A stretch of 64,000 bases of DNA. It comes from Platanthera guangdongensis. Its lineage: Eukaryota; Streptophyta; Magnoliopsida; Asparagales; Orchidaceae. Every line of letters starts with the position of its first letter. Positions within the stretch are counted from its first letter, which is position 1. The position numbers and the translations under genes were made by a program. Below the pieces are notes generated by a model, which saw only the letters and a list, made by a program, of their open reading frames with translations, searched no databases and was not told the DNA's origin. Below, one piece after another: positions 9,901-22,001 of this stretch. The stretch spans positions 73,346,346 through 73,410,345 of the forward strand of contig CM077157.1 of the NCBI GenBank assembly GCA_039583875.1, read 5' to 3'.

Positions 9901-12273
9901 GAGCTCAACCCCGATAAAGTGAAGGCAACCCTAGAGTTGGAGTCGCCTAGAAATGCCAAGGAGGTTCAACGTCTCACCGGCAAGCTGGCCGGGCTAAGCA
10001 GGTTTCTCTCTCAAGCCGGGGAGAGATGCTCGTCTTTCTTCCGGACATTGAGAGGAGGCAAGAAATTCGAGTGGACCCCTGAATGTGAGAAGGCTTTTCA
10101 GGCTCTAAAGCGACAGCTCACCCAGACACCTTTACTCTAGGGGCCAAGGGAAGGAGAGGTCTTGTTCTTATACTTGGGAGTAGGGACTGGGGCTGTGAGC
10201 TCGGTTCTTGTGCGAGAGGAAGGGAAGAAGCAATTTTCGGTCTACTATGTGAGCAGGGTCCTGAAGAAGGCGGAGCTCGGGTACCCCATTCTTGAAAAAT
10301 TAGCGTTTGCTCTCATCGTCTCGGCCCGAAAGCTCAGGCCATATTTTCAGGCTCATTCTATTCAGATGGTGATGGATCACCCCCTCCGTCGCATCTTGGA
10401 AGGGGTGGAACACTCCGGGAGGCTGGCCAAGTGGTCAATAGAGCTCAGTGAATTCGATCTCGCCTTCATCCCTCGGCTTGCCATTAAGGCACAAGCAGTG
10501 GCTGACTTCCTGGTGGACTACGTAGTTGAGGTCCAAGAGACCGAAGCGTCCCCTCGAGCGGCTTGGAAGATGATGGTAGATGGAGCGTCAGGAAGAAATT
10601 CTTTTGGCGGAGGAATGATCTTGGTAAGTCCAGAAGGGACCAGGATTGAGCAGGCCTTGAAGATCCACTTCACGATCACCAACAATCAGGCGGAATATGA
10701 GGTGATCATCGCGGGGCTCAGGTTAGCCCGGGAGTTGGGCATACAAGACATTGAGGTCTCGACGGACTCCATGGTGGTGGCGGGCCAGATCAAAGGGGAG
10801 TTCGAGGCAAGGGAGCCCACCCTCCAGCTATACCTAGGGAAGGTCAAGGACATTATCGGGCAGTTCCGAAGCTTTTCAATTCGGCTCGTCCCGAGGGAGG
10901 AGAGTACTCAGGCTGACCAGCTCGCCAAGTATGGCCCTCGGGCTGGAGGAACAATGACGGAGCTTTTCAGGCCGTCTATTGAGGAAGGGGAGCTCATGGA
11001 GATATGCCAACAAGGATCTTGGATGGACCCCTTCATCACCTTTCTGACCTCGGGACAACTGCCTGCGAGAGAATTCGACAAGAAGCATACCAAATACAAA
11101 TCGGTGTACTACCTGCTAAAAGATGGAGTTTTGTACCGCAAGACACTGTCGGGTTTGCTGGCTCGATGTGTGTCAGAGAGGGTGGTTCCAAAGGTTCTGG
11201 AAGAGATTCACTCGGGAGAATGCGGGAGTCACTCAGGGAGCCGGACTTTAGAAGGGAGGGTGCTGAGACATGGGTACTTCTGGCCTACTCTCAGGAAAGA
11301 TGCAGAGGAGTTCGCGAAAAGGTGTCAAAAATGCCAGGAGTTTGCCCCCCTCCAACTCCTTCCAGCCCAGAGGTTGCGGACAATCACAGCTCCCTGGCCC
11401 TTCTCTATATGGGGGCTAGATCTGGTAGGTCCTTTTCCCCAAGCAAGCGGCCAAACGAAATTTCTGCTAGTCATGGTGGACTACTTTTCAAAATGGCTGG
11501 ACGTGAAGGCGTTGGCTAAGGTGACATCGCAGGTGGTCAAGGATTTCGTATGGGGAGAGATCATCTGCATGCATGGGTTACCGCTGGTCATTGTGACGGA
11601 CAATGAACCACAATTTGCAAGTAGGGAGTTCGTTGATTTCTGCATCTGTTTGGGAATAGATCTTCGTTTTGTCTTTGTTCATCATCCACGAAGTAACGGG
11701 CAGGTGGAAGCAGCCAACAAGATCATTGTCAATCTTTTGAAAAAGAAAGTGGAGAATTTGAGGGGAAGCTGGGTTGAACAGCTAACTTCAGTCCTCTGGG
11801 CCTTGAGAACCACACCAAACACCGCCACGGGAGAGACCCCATTTAAGCTCTCTCATGGCTCGGAGGCTGTCATACCCATCGAGTTTAAAGTCATATCACC
11901 AAGAGTAGCTGTTGCAAAGGAAGGAGACGAAGGATGGAGAGCGGAGAACGAGGAAGAGCAGAGACTCTCTCTGGATCTCGTGGAAGAGCTCAGGGATTTG
12001 GCGATGGTCCGGAAGGAGGAGGTCAAGCGCCGGATGGCGAGGTACTTTGACGAGCATATAAGGATCAGGCAGTTCGAGAAGTGGGATTTGGTCCTCAAAA
12101 AGGTGGATGCAGCAGGTAGAGGGGCCTCTGTAGGGAAGCTCGATCCCAATTGGGAGGGTCCTTTTGTAGTAAAAGAGGTCTTGAAGTCGGGAGGGTACCA
12201 CCTCCAGGATGTGGACGGGGTATCCCTCGATCGCGCCCGAAGTGGTGATGATTTAAAAAGATTTTACCCATAA
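6904..12273 (+). pseudogene. Tat gag-pol polyprotein (four in-frame stops)
   Basis: A single frame runs from ATG 6904 (MAGGHGEG) to TAA at 12273. It is broken only by TAG codons at 7444, 7504, 8701 and 10138, with no frameshift. Order: gag core (about 7260-7800); aspartic protease (VDNGSS, about 8152); a charged E/G-rich linker with an internal duplication (8590-8860); RT (FLDAFLGYHQI, about 9540); RNase H; a second archaeal-type RNase H (MMVDGAS, NNQAEYE, about 10570-10950); integrase with zinc-binding H/C residues and D, D, E (GLDLVGP, TDN, NGQVEAAN; about 11210-11760). The RT box reads YVDN instead of YVDD, which should abolish catalysis. It would encode the capsid and replication enzymes. 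The stops at 7444 and 7504 both look like TGG to TAG changes. Confidence 0.93.
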
Positions 12274-12392
12274 CACTTTTTGTTCATTACATCCTTTATT
12301 GTTGTATCATACTTGCAATTTTGATGTGCCCTTCTGATATGATGAGAGTGCAGATGTCTTTTTTCATGGCATTAAGGGAGGAAGGGGAGCAT

Positions 12393-14430
12393 GGAGACCC
12401 CGAGCAGACCCGCTGACCAGGCTCTCATCTAGCTGGCAGGGTTGTAGGCTCACTCGTTGATTGGAGGTGTTTTGGAGAGGAGACCCCGAGCAGACCCGCT
12501 GACCAGGCTCCCATCTAGCTGGCACGGTTGTAGGCTCACTCGGCGGTTGGAGGTGTTTTGGAGAAGAGACCCCGAGCAGACCCGCTGACCAGGTTCTCAT
12601 CTAGCTGGCAGGGTTGTAGGCTCACTCGGTGGTTGGAGGTGTTTTGTAGAGGAGACCCCGAGCAGACCCGCTGACCAGACTCTCATCTAGCTGGCAGGGT
12701 TGTAGGCTCACTCCGCGGTTGGAGGTGTTTTGGAGAGGAGACCCCGAGCAGACCCGCTGACCAGGCTCTCATCTAGCTGACATGGCTGTAGGCTCACTCA
12801 GCGGTTGGAGGTGTTTTGGAGAGGAGACCCAGAGCAGACCCGTTGACCAGGCTCTCATCTAGCTGGCAGGGTTGTAGGCTGACTCGGCGGTTGGAGGTGT
12901 TTTGGAGAGGAGACCCCGAGCAGACCCGCTGTCCAGGATCTCATCTAGCTGGCAGGGTTGTAGGTTCACTCGGTGGTTGGAGGTGTTTTGGAGAGCAGAC
13001 CCCGAGCAGACCCGCTGACCAGGCTCTCATCTAGCTGGCAGGGTTGTAGGCTCACTCGGCGGTTGGAGGTGTTTTGGAGAGGAGACCCTGAGCAGACCCG
13101 CTGACCAGGATCTCATCTAGCTGGCAGGGCTGTAGGCTCACTCGGTGGTTGGAGGTGTTTTGGAGAGGAGACCCCGAGCAGACTCGCTGACCAGGCTCTC
13201 ATCTAGCTGGCAGCGTTATAGGCTCACTCGACGGTTGGAGGTGTTTTGGAGAGGAGACCCCGAGCAGACCCGCTGACCAGGCTCTCATCTAGCTGGCAGG
13301 GCTGTAGGCTCACTCGGCGGTTGGAGGTGTTTTGGAGAGGAGACCCCGAGCAGACCCGCTGACCAGACTCTCATCTACCTGGCAGGGCTGTAGGCTCACT
13401 CGGTGGTTGGAGGTGTTTTGGAGAGGACCCCGAGCAGACCCGCTGACCAGGCTCTCATCTAGCTGGCAGGGTTGTAGGCTCACTCGGCGGTTGGAGGTGT
13501 TTTGGAGAGGAGACCCCGAGCAGACCCGCTGACCAGGCTCTCATCTAGCTGGCAGGGTTGTAGGCTCACTCGGCGGTTGGAGGTGTTTTGGAGAGGAGAC
13601 CCCGAGCAGACCCGCTGACCAGGTTCTCATCTAGCTGGCAGGGCTGTAGGCTCACTCGGCGGTTGGAGGTGTTTTGGAGAGGAGACCCCGAGCAGACCCG
13701 CTGATCAGGATCTCATCTAGCTGGCAGGGTTGTAGGCTCACTCGGCGGTTGGAGGTGTTTTGGAGAGGAGACCCCGAGCAGACCCGCTGACCAGGCTCTC
13801 ATCTAGTTGGCAGGGCTGTAGGCTCACTCGGCGGTTGGAGGTGTTTTGGAGAGGAGACCCCGAGCAGACCCGCTGACCAGGCTCTCATCTAGCTGGCAGG
13901 GTTGTAGGCTCACTCGGTGGTTGGAGGTGTTTTGGAGAGGAGACCCCGAGCAGACCCGCTGACCAGGCTCTCATCTAGCTGGCAGGGTTGTAAGCTCACT
14001 CGGCGGTTGGAGATGTTTTGGAGAGGAGACCCCGAGCAGACCCGCTGACCAGGCTCTCATCTAGCTGGCAGGGCTGTAGGCTCACTCGGCGGTTGGAGGT
14101 GTTTTGGAGAAGAGACACCGAGCAGACCCGCTGACCAGGCTCTCATCTAGCTGGCAGGGCTGTAGACTCACTCGGCGGTTGGAGGTGTTTTAGAGAGGAG
14201 ACCCCGAGCAGACCCGCTGGTCAGGCTCTCATCTAGTTGGCAGGGTTGTAGGCTCACTCGGTGGTTGGAGGTGTTTTGGAGAGGAAACCCCGAGCAGACC
14301 CACTGACCAGGCTCTCATCTAGCTGGCAAGGATGTAGGCTCACTCGGCGGTTGGAGGTGTTTTGGAGAGGAGACCCCGAGCAGACCCGCTGACCAGACTC
14401 TCATCTAGCTGGCAGGGCTGTAGGCTCACT
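12393..14430 (+). repeat. 86-bp tandem array, about 24 copies
   Basis: The unit starts ggagaccccgagcagacccg and repeats every 86 bp with only scattered substitutions; one copy is 3 bp short (about 13425). The array begins 120 bp after the pol stop and ends before the antisense genes. ORFs read through it are periodic artefacts. Arrays in this position are known from Tat-lineage elements and can seed satellite DNA. Confidence 0.97.
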
Positions 14431-14946
14431 TGGGGGCAAGTCAAGCGGTAAGAGCACACGGAGAGAAGTGTCCATATTAATCAAGAAATTGGTAGAGAAT
14501 TCCTAGAAAATGGAAGAATTGGAGATTAGGCCAAGGAGGAGATCTCTGGCCGACACTCGGCAGGGGGGTCTCGCCCGTAGCGAGTGGGTCTTCCTTGTCC
14601 AAGTCACAGGCCTAGCATAAAAAGAAGGGACCTGTCATGAAGAGCGGTGGATCCCCAAGGCTTACAGCGCGGGTTGATCTCGCGGCGAGACGAGAGCTAA
14701 GAGTTTAACGATCTCGCGTGAGGTAGAGGCAAAGGGACTCAAGGCCTAACGTTTTGGACAATCAGGCGAAATGGCGGAGGGAAAAAGCGCAGGAAAATAA
14801 CATAAAAAAAGTTAATTATAAAATTCCCTTGGGTCATCACAGAAAACACATCACTATCGCAGAGAAAATATCTATATCATGAATAATTACAAGTACAGGG
14901 CAAGACAAAAAAGAGGGGGGGAGAAATCCCGGGTACTGACGTCTCC
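14431..14946. other. Tat internal spacer, no gene seen
   Basis: Between the tandem array and the 3' end of antisense gene 1 there is about 0.5 kb without a convincing ORF. It would be the 3' UTR or terminator region of that antisense gene. Confidence 0.6.
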
Positions 14947-16835
14947 TTACTCCTCGCCGCCGGAGGATGAACTGTCGTCCGTCTCGCCATATAAACGGGG
15001 GACCAGGTCGCGGACGGTGACCGTCTCGGCATCATCACGAACCACCCCCAGCTCCTTCATCATCTTGAGAACGAGCTCCGCTGTCTTGATGTTGGAATCT
15101 CGGCAGAGGGCATCGACCTCGTCCACAGAGTTGCGAGGAGGAACTTGAAATTGGCCTGGAGGGGGTGCCGCGCTGTCCCGGAGACGGGTGTTTACAGCTT
15201 TCAATCTCTTGTTTTCTCCCTCCAGTGCCTCAATGTGCGAGCGCATCCGGTCGACAGTCTCGGCATCCTGCGGGAAGACTTAGTCAATAAAAGACCATAA
15301 TAGCTAGCGAGTGAGGCTGGCGAAGCAACGATGAGGAAGCTTACCACACCGCCCTGACTTTGAGCGAGGAGATGGTCGGCGACGGTCAGCCGCTTCTCGA
15401 GGTCGTTGGATTTCTCGCGTTCAGCTGCGAGACCAGCCTCCGCTTCTTTCCATTTCTTATTATTGAAGACCAGGCGGCGCGAGACCCGGTGCGCGAGCTC
15501 CAAGGAGCGAAACTGGGCATGGGCGCTCTTTAGAATGAGGTCCCGCGACACCTCATTATCCGTGGGCTCAATGTCGAGGCCACCATACAGCCTGTAGCCA
15601 AGGAAGAAGGCGTGACTGGTGGGCTGGTCCTGCTCCTTCCAGGAGGGAAGGAGGGTGGACACCGACACGCGGTTGGCGTCCTTCTCCCATAAGAGTACCG
15701 GCTCGCCGGCAGCGTCATCCGTCACAGGCCCCATGTTATAATTGGGGTGCGAGGAGGGAGCCGGGTGGCTAGAGGAGCCAGCCTCGCTGGGGGGGAGCCC
15801 AGCGGGCTGGACAGTGGTGGTGGCGGTTGGTTCTGACAAGACCGTCTCGCGGGTAGGCGAGACGGCTAGTTGGCGAGGTGAGGGAGTTCCTACAGAAATG
15901 GGGGACATGGACCCCGATAGCTCCCTCCTCTCTTTGTGGGCGGCCTTTTTCTTCTCTTTCTTAAAGGACACCGACTTCTTCACCCTTTTCTTTGGGCTGT
16001 GCCGAGAAGCGGTGTCCTCGTCCCCAGGCCTTTTCTTTGGAGTGGGGGTCAGCGTCTCCTTAGCAGCCTCCGCCGCCATACTCGCCAGGGCGAGACCCCG
16101 GTTGCTCCGGTAAGGAGGGTGGACAGGGACGGTCCTCTCCCCTGAGCAGGTTAATAGTCAGCATAAAGCAGAAAGTTGAGTACAATGCTAAGGGGGCGGG
16201 AGTATACCTTCGCCGGGGAAGACAGCAGGAAGCGAGTCGAGGTCTCGCCTGAGGAAGTTGACCTCGAAGTTTTTCCCTGCGAAGAAGTCGCAGAGAGCCT
16301 TCTCGGCACCTCCAACCTTGGGAGTTTTGTAGTAGCTCTCGGCAGGTGACACCGGGGAGAGAGGGATGCCTCCCAAGTCCCCGCGAATGAAGACAAAGCG
16401 GGTCAGCCAGTGATGGTACTTGTTTGGCGTCTCGCACACCTTCAGGCCTTGGCCGGTGAAGTAGGAAACACCATCGTCTTTCGCGTGGTAGATGAACAGC
16501 TTGCGAAAGATGGTCAAGCTGAATTCAATGCGCTCTCGCCGCAAGTAGCAGGCGAAAGCGACCAGCATTGAGATCGCGTTGGGGTTGAACTGGGCGGGAA
16601 CGACCCTGAAGTACTTGAAGACCAATTTAACCTCAGGCCAGAGAGGGAGTCTCAGCCCCACCTCGAAGTGCGAGACAAGGAAGGCTAATTCGTTGGGGTA
16701 GAAGGTATTAATGCACTCGCCAACTTTGGGTCGGCGAGATAGATAGCCATCAGCAAGAAACTCGCTGGCGAAGCGAGTGTACTCTTCCTTTGGTAGCCTG
16801 CCGAGAGGGAAATCATGATCCGCAAATCGCCTCAC
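14947..16835 (-). CDS. Antisense gene 1 of the Tat element (Transposase_28-like, coiled coil; start lost)
   Basis: Three exons fit on the minus strand: 16835-16208, 16141-15345 and 15267-14947. The introns are 66 and 77 bp, each GT...AG (GTATAC/CTCAG and GTAAGC/CGCAG), and both joins keep the frame. The first exon has the pattern of PF04195, the putative gypsy-type transposon domain (LRLPLWPEV, FNPNAISMLVAF, FRKLF). The rest is basic and low-complexity, followed by a probable coiled coil (a run around IEALEGENKRLKAVNTRLRD). The function of this domain is not known. No ATG precedes the domain in frame: upstream the frame reads ATG then TGA, so this copy appears to have lost its start. The gene lies opposite to gag-pol, so it needs its own promoter near 16.9-17.2 kb. 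Confidence 0.75.
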
Positions 16836-17426
16836 GCAGCGGCTGCGGACCTCACCTTCTTCTACCCTCTTCTTTCACATAGCCGACGAGGAGGCAGAAA
16901 TAGGAGAGAAGAAAAGATTGAAGGGAAAGCGGGACGCGAGAGGTGCTGAGAGGAAGAGGAGTAGGCGGAAGCTCCGATCACGGAAATAGCGAAGAACAGT
17001 AATGAAGGCGTGAAAGTATCTGGATCCTGGAGAAGAGTATTTATAGCAAATAGGGAAGAGAGAGGAGACTGAGCGAGAAAACGAAAAGGCGGAAAATGAA
17101 GAGGCAGCCTGACGGTTCATCTTCTCCCCCTCTCTCTCTCTAGAACCCAAGGGGCGGAAGCGTCGCGACGGCTTTTTCGAGGAGCCAAAATAATAATGAC
17201 AGATTAATTAATTGAAAATGAGCTAATCACAGCAATGATGAAAAACCCGGCACGACATGACAGGTAGACAAAACATCATAATGATAAATTATTTCATCTT
17301 GCGCGGGGGAAGCATCTCGTCCAAGGGGTTTTATACAAATTAATAATTAACATAATTAAGTCGGTAATAAAGATACAGGAGAGCCTTCAGAAGGCGAGAC
17401 GGGGTTGCGGCCGCTCAATTCTTGAC

Positions 17427-18416
17427 TCATTTCCAGCGGCCATCCCGACCTCCCGCGCAAGGAGGGCGATCATGTAGATGAAAGGCGCGGGCGGCGACTA
17501 GGCCGCAGCGCGCGCGACGGAGGTATTCGTCCGTCTCGTTTATGATGGCTTGGGGGTCTGTCCCATCCATTACACCGTCGGCCTCAATTTTAGCAGAAAG
17601 GCGAGTGCACTCAGTCTCTAGCCAGTCTATGCGTCGGTCAGAGGTCTGCTTCTCCAGCTCCATCTCGCGGATGACATGCGTGTACTTGCAAAACATCCTA
17701 GTCGTCTGTCGCTTCAGCTCTAGGGTGTCCATTGGATCACCCAGGTAATTTTCGATCTCATCAGGGCGTGGAAGAGGCGAGAAGGGAGGAGACGCGGGAG
17801 TGTCCTCAGTGTCGGATTCAAATTGGATGCCTGCGCAGAAAGAGCAAAAAATCATAATGAAGGATGATCTCGCGGCCATGCGCCAGGATTACAGAGGTTA
17901 ACCCGGTCATCTCGCATGGGTTGGGTGAAAGAATGCGAATTGGAGTGAAACCGAAGAAGGTGAGTTTTCTTACTTGGGATACGAGGGTTTCCCATAACTC
18001 GCGAGAGGTTTTATTTCCGCATGAGGGGTGGGGAGGATGACTCGGGCGAGTCGGTGCGCTGATGAGATTCGTTGGTAACGTCGAGAGGATTCGCAGCCAT
18101 AGGGGAATCGGCGAGGTTTCCCTGAGAAAGCGTGATCAACAGGCGAGACGAAAGAAGAAAAGTGGTGAGAGGAAGAATAAGAAATTACCCGTCTCTCCCC
18201 AGGAGGTGCGGGAGGAAGACTATCAGTTGTCGAGGGAGCAGAGGAGGTCGCGCCGGCCGAGAGGTGAGGGCAGGCGGCCTTCGCCTTCTTCAGGCGAGAG
18301 GATGGAGGGGTTGAGGAAGGAGTACGCCCCAGGTCCGGGATCAGGGCGGTCATGTTGGCTTTATTTTGCTTTCGCACCATCGCGAGGCGCTCGCGAAAAC
18401 TCTGGCTATGAGACAT
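17427..18416 (-). CDS. Antisense gene 2 of the Tat element, unknown function
   Basis: A second minus-strand unit starts at ATG 18416 (MSHSQSFRERLAM) with a basic, Ser/Pro-rich first exon. It seems to be spliced through a middle exon (about 18120-17977, donor GTAAGA) into a last exon beginning after a CGCAG acceptor at about 17831 (IQFESDTEDTP) and ending at 17427. The last exon encodes a charged, probably helical segment (LELKRQTTRMF to EADGVMDG). I recognise no domain. The exact donor of exon 1 is uncertain (ACGGGTAAT near 18190), so the full protein cannot be fixed. The unit sits between antisense gene 1 and the 3' LTR. It may be an accessory protein like other Tat 3' ORFs, but that is inference. 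Confidence 0.55.
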
Positions 18417-18616
18417 GCTGAAGGTCAAAGAAATGAAGGAAGATAAAAAGGGGCATCCTAAGGGGAGGTGGGATCTCATATTTATAGACCCCAGAGGGGG
18501 AGGCCCACCAAAGATTCTCATAAACGGATCCCAGCGTCGCGAGCCTAGATTGGACTTTTTCTTTCCGAGGTTAGGGCAACCTCGAAAAGAGCGGAGATTG
18601 TGTACAACCTTGGGCT

Positions 18617-19304
18617 CGCGAGAGGTGGCTCAAGGAGCGAGAAGGGGGGGCAGGCGAGACGAATTTGATAGGCGAGTGAGACCAGGAGGCCCACCTGCAG
18701 GAGGCGAGATAGAGGGTTCTCTGAGGTAGGCGAGACGCCCTAGGGGGCGAGATAGCTCTAGGAGGCGAGATGGCCTATAGGGCGAGAGGCCGGCGAGACG
18801 GACAGGGGGGTCGTCTCGCCCGTCAGCCATTTTCCCTACTCGCCACATGGGAGAAGAGATGTTTTTACCTTTTTACCCCCAAGGGGGGATTTTACCTTTT
18901 TGCCCCAGGTAATTTTACACTTTTACCCCTGGAGGTTTGCGTATAGCCCTCCAGAACAGCGGAGTTTGGCTGTTGGCAGACCCATCCCAGGGTATTTTGG
19001 TCATTTCAGGTTAGTTCAGAAGGGATATTTGCAGATCAGATTCAGAGGCCTATAAATAGACCGATAAGGTGCCTGGAATGGTTGTTGAACCTTTCCACCT
19101 TCCTCACAGGCACCTAGCTCAGCATTGGCTAGGGAGGGGAAGATTTTCAGTTTCTTCCAGTAAAGAGGTGGGACCTCCGAGCTGAGACCCATCGGTCTAT
19201 TTCCAGGTCTCCGACTCACGTTGGGAGGGTAGTTCAAGAAGAGTACGTGTGGGCTGCATCCTCAGTTTCGAACTTTAGTAGAGACCAGAAAGCTGGTTCC
19301 AACA
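18617..19304 (+). repeat. 3' LTR of the Tat element
   Basis: This LTR is collinear with 6159-6847. Differences are scattered substitutions and a few short indels (for example ccttcttcctcac in the 5' LTR against ccttcctcac here). No strong purine tract abuts it; the nearest purine-rich run is cgaaaagagcggaga at about 18582-18596. Confidence 0.88.
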
Positions 19305-22001
19305 CCTTTGTCAGGCGCTGATTTAACATACTCCAATATCTCCAGGGCAGACTGAAGATGACATTCCCTAGGAGGCTGCATGAATTGGCTAACCTTGCCT
19401 ACAGCATAGGCGATGTCGAGTCTGGTCACCGTAAGATATATAAGTTTGTCAACCAGACGTCTGTACCTCGTAACATCTAAAAGAAGAGGAGAGTCATCCG
19501 TCCATATTTTATCTTTTTCAGTCATCATGGGGCATCAGGCAGGTTTAGTCCAAGTCAACCCTGCCTCTTTTAGCAAATCAAGAGCATACTTGCGTTGAGA
19601 GAGGACAAGGGAATTGGGCTTCCGAGAGATTTCTATCCCCAGAAAGTATTTTGGAGGGTTCATATCCTTTGTGACCAGGTGTTGGCGAAGATGTTTATTT
19701 GTCAAGGTTATCTCATCCTAATCATCTTCAGTGAGAAGAATATCATCCACATATACAGCAAGCACTACCAGACCCAAGAAGGTTTTGCGAATAAATAAGG
19801 AGTGATCGACAGAACTTCTCGTAAAACTCACGCCCGCCACAATCCCGCTGAACTTGTCAAAACATGTCCGAGGGCTTTGCTTGAGACCATAGATAGCCTT
19901 TCGTACCCGGCATACCTGTGTCTCCCCCTGAGCAACATACCCTGGAGGTTGCTCCATATACACGTCCTCCTGAAGGTCCTCATATAGAAAGGCATTTTTA
20001 ACATCCAGTTGAGAAATGGGTCAATCCCGGTTGACAGCCACAGAGAGCAGGACCATGATAGTGCTGATACGAGCAACTGGAGAGAAGGTGTCAAAATAGT
20101 CAACCTCATATGTCTGGGTAAAGTCTTTGGCAACAAGACGGGCCTTGTAACGATCCACACTGCCGTCAGCGCGGAACTTCACCACATAGACCCAGCGACA
20201 GCCAACGATATTTGTGCCGAAGGGAGGAGGACAGAGGGTCCATGTACCTCGTTCAGTGAGAGTAGAAATCTTCTCATCCATGACAGTTTTCCAATGAGGA
20301 ATAGTAAGGGCTCCTGGTAGGAACGGGGGGTGGCAGTGGGCGAGATAGCCAGTGCAAAAGCTCTGCTAGAAGGGGTAAGATGATCATAGGAAACAACAGC
20401 GGCAAGCGGGTGTTGGGTACATGCCCGAACCCCTTTGCGAAGAGCAATGGGGAGATCCAGGTCAGCGGGTTCCTCAGTATCCGGAGCATCCGTGGTGGAG
20501 AGAGCTGGCCCGGGAGTAGAGAGAGACGGCTGCGGAGAGGAGGGAGATATCGCGGGAGGTGGACATGGCGGAGGAGAGGGTGGAGATGGTGGAGGTGGCG
20601 GAACGTCAGTAGCTGTAGAGGGAACGGATGGGTTGGTATGAGAAGCTGGATCATCAGGAGTAGAGGAGGAGGCGGGAGAGAAGTAAGATGCTTTTTCAAA
20701 GAAGGTGACATCCGCAGAGCGAACTGCTTGCGGATAACGGGGTCAAAGCAACAATAACCTTTCTGAGTGGTAGAGTACCACAGAAAGACACATTTAGTGG
20801 CCCGTGGTGAGAGTTTGTCACAGGTGGCAGCGGGAGAGTGCACAAAGGCGGTGCACCCAAAGATGCGCAGAGTAAGAGGAAACGGATTCGTGTTCGGGTA
20901 AAGAATGGATAATGGGGTGGCACCGTGGAGAACTGTGGAGGGAATGCGATTGATGAGATAACAGGAGAGGAGGACAGCATAGCCCCAATAGGAGCGAGGA
21001 ACATGCATCTGTATCATCAGAGTGCGAGCGACATCGAGGAGGTGACGGTTTTTGCGTTCCGTCACCCCATTTTGTTGTGAGGTGTAGACACAGCTACTTT
21101 AATGAATAACATCGTGGTGCAAATAGAAAGAAGAGAAGTCATGGCTAAGATATTCCTTACCATTGTCAGAACGATGGATTTTAATAGATGTATCAAACTG
21201 AGTCTTAATCATACAATAAAACGATGTCCAGACAGAGAACAGTTCGGAGCGATCCTTTAGAAGATACACCCACGTACACCGACAGAAATCATCAATAAAT
21301 GTGACAAAATATGAACTACCCCGACCGATGGTGACGGTAGGAGATGGACCTCATACGTCAGAGTGAACGAGGTCGAACGGACGGGAAGAGTCACGGCTTT
21401 GCGTTGGTGGGAAGGAGGAGCGGTGATGCTTGCCAAGCTGACAGGCATCACAGTTGAGAGGAGGATGATGTGGAGGGAGGTGGGACAGAAGCTGGCGAAG
21501 AAGCCGGGGAGGAGCATGTCCAAGGCGAAGATGTCATTGGAGAAGATCTGTAGAGAAAGAGGAGAAGGCGGATAGAGCAGAAACGTTGTCGAGGAAGTAG
21601 AGGTCGTCGCTCTCTGTCCCAGTAGCAATCGTCTGTTGGGAGTCAGGATCCTGAAAAGAACAAGAAGTAGGGGTGAATGTGACGGAACACCGTAGTTGCT
21701 TGCATGGAGAAGAAACCGATAATAAATTGCAATGGAACTTGGGCACATAGAGGGTATCTGTCAGGCGAAGAGACGGAGTGACTTGAACCACTCCCATCCC
21801 ATTGACCGGTGAGGAAGAGTCATCCGCAACAAAGACCCGGGGCAACCGATCATGTGTTTCTAGAAGAGAAAAATACTGAGGATTGTCTGTCATATGATTG
21901 GTAGCACCAGAGTCGATCAACCATCTACCGTGAGTAACAACGTGGGCACTACCGGAAGATGTGACCACCGAGGTGGACTGCGTGGAGGAGGTGGAGGTCA
22001 T
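19305..22001 (-). pseudogene. Copia A pol: protease, integrase, RT (broken)
   Basis: The minus-strand start at 22001 gives a short Ser/Thr-rich lead and then the protease motif LIDSGATNHM. Next come the integrase zinc finger and core, with a stop just after the first Asp and another in the core (HSD*GP, SDNGKEY, QQNGVTERKN), then the RT ([37 protein letters not shown]), up to the Tat junction at SAPDKG. Protease-integrase is in one frame and RT-RNase H in another, so at least one indel lies near 20.3-20.7 kb. Further stops include TGA (at a W position, about 20024) and TAG (after EDD, about 19718). The protein would process, integrate and copy the element. The RNase H end is at 5659-6158. Confidence 0.92.

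Larger units (their letters stand above)
6159..19304 (+). mobile_element. Tat/Retand-type gypsy element with antisense genes
   Basis: LTRs at 6159-6847 and 18617-19304 (about 95 percent identical by eye) enclose gag-pol (+), a long 86-bp tandem array, and two antisense coding units. The second RNase H after the ordinary one, and accessory ORFs downstream of pol, are known hallmarks of the Tat lineage; antisense placement is known from Retand-type members. The insertion interrupts copia A between its RT and RNase H. I could not find a clean TSD: the best pair is cattc (6154-6158) and ccttt (19305-19309). LTR starts could also be placed at the tggctcaagg at 6168 and 18626. Gag-pol has four stops and a mutated RT active site, so the copy is not autonomous. 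Confidence 0.93.

Noticed and set aside
12816..13532. Plus-strand ORFs with an RADPLTRLS repeat
   Set aside because: They are open only because 86-bp units keep shifting frame without stops; pure repeat artefact.
12393..14430. CRISPR-like array
   Set aside because: Units are contiguous 86-bp repeats without variable spacers, in a plant retrotransposon.
6154..19309. A TSD for the Tat element
   Set aside because: cattc and ccttt agree at only three of five bases, and alternative LTR edges give no better pair, so I make no TSD claim.
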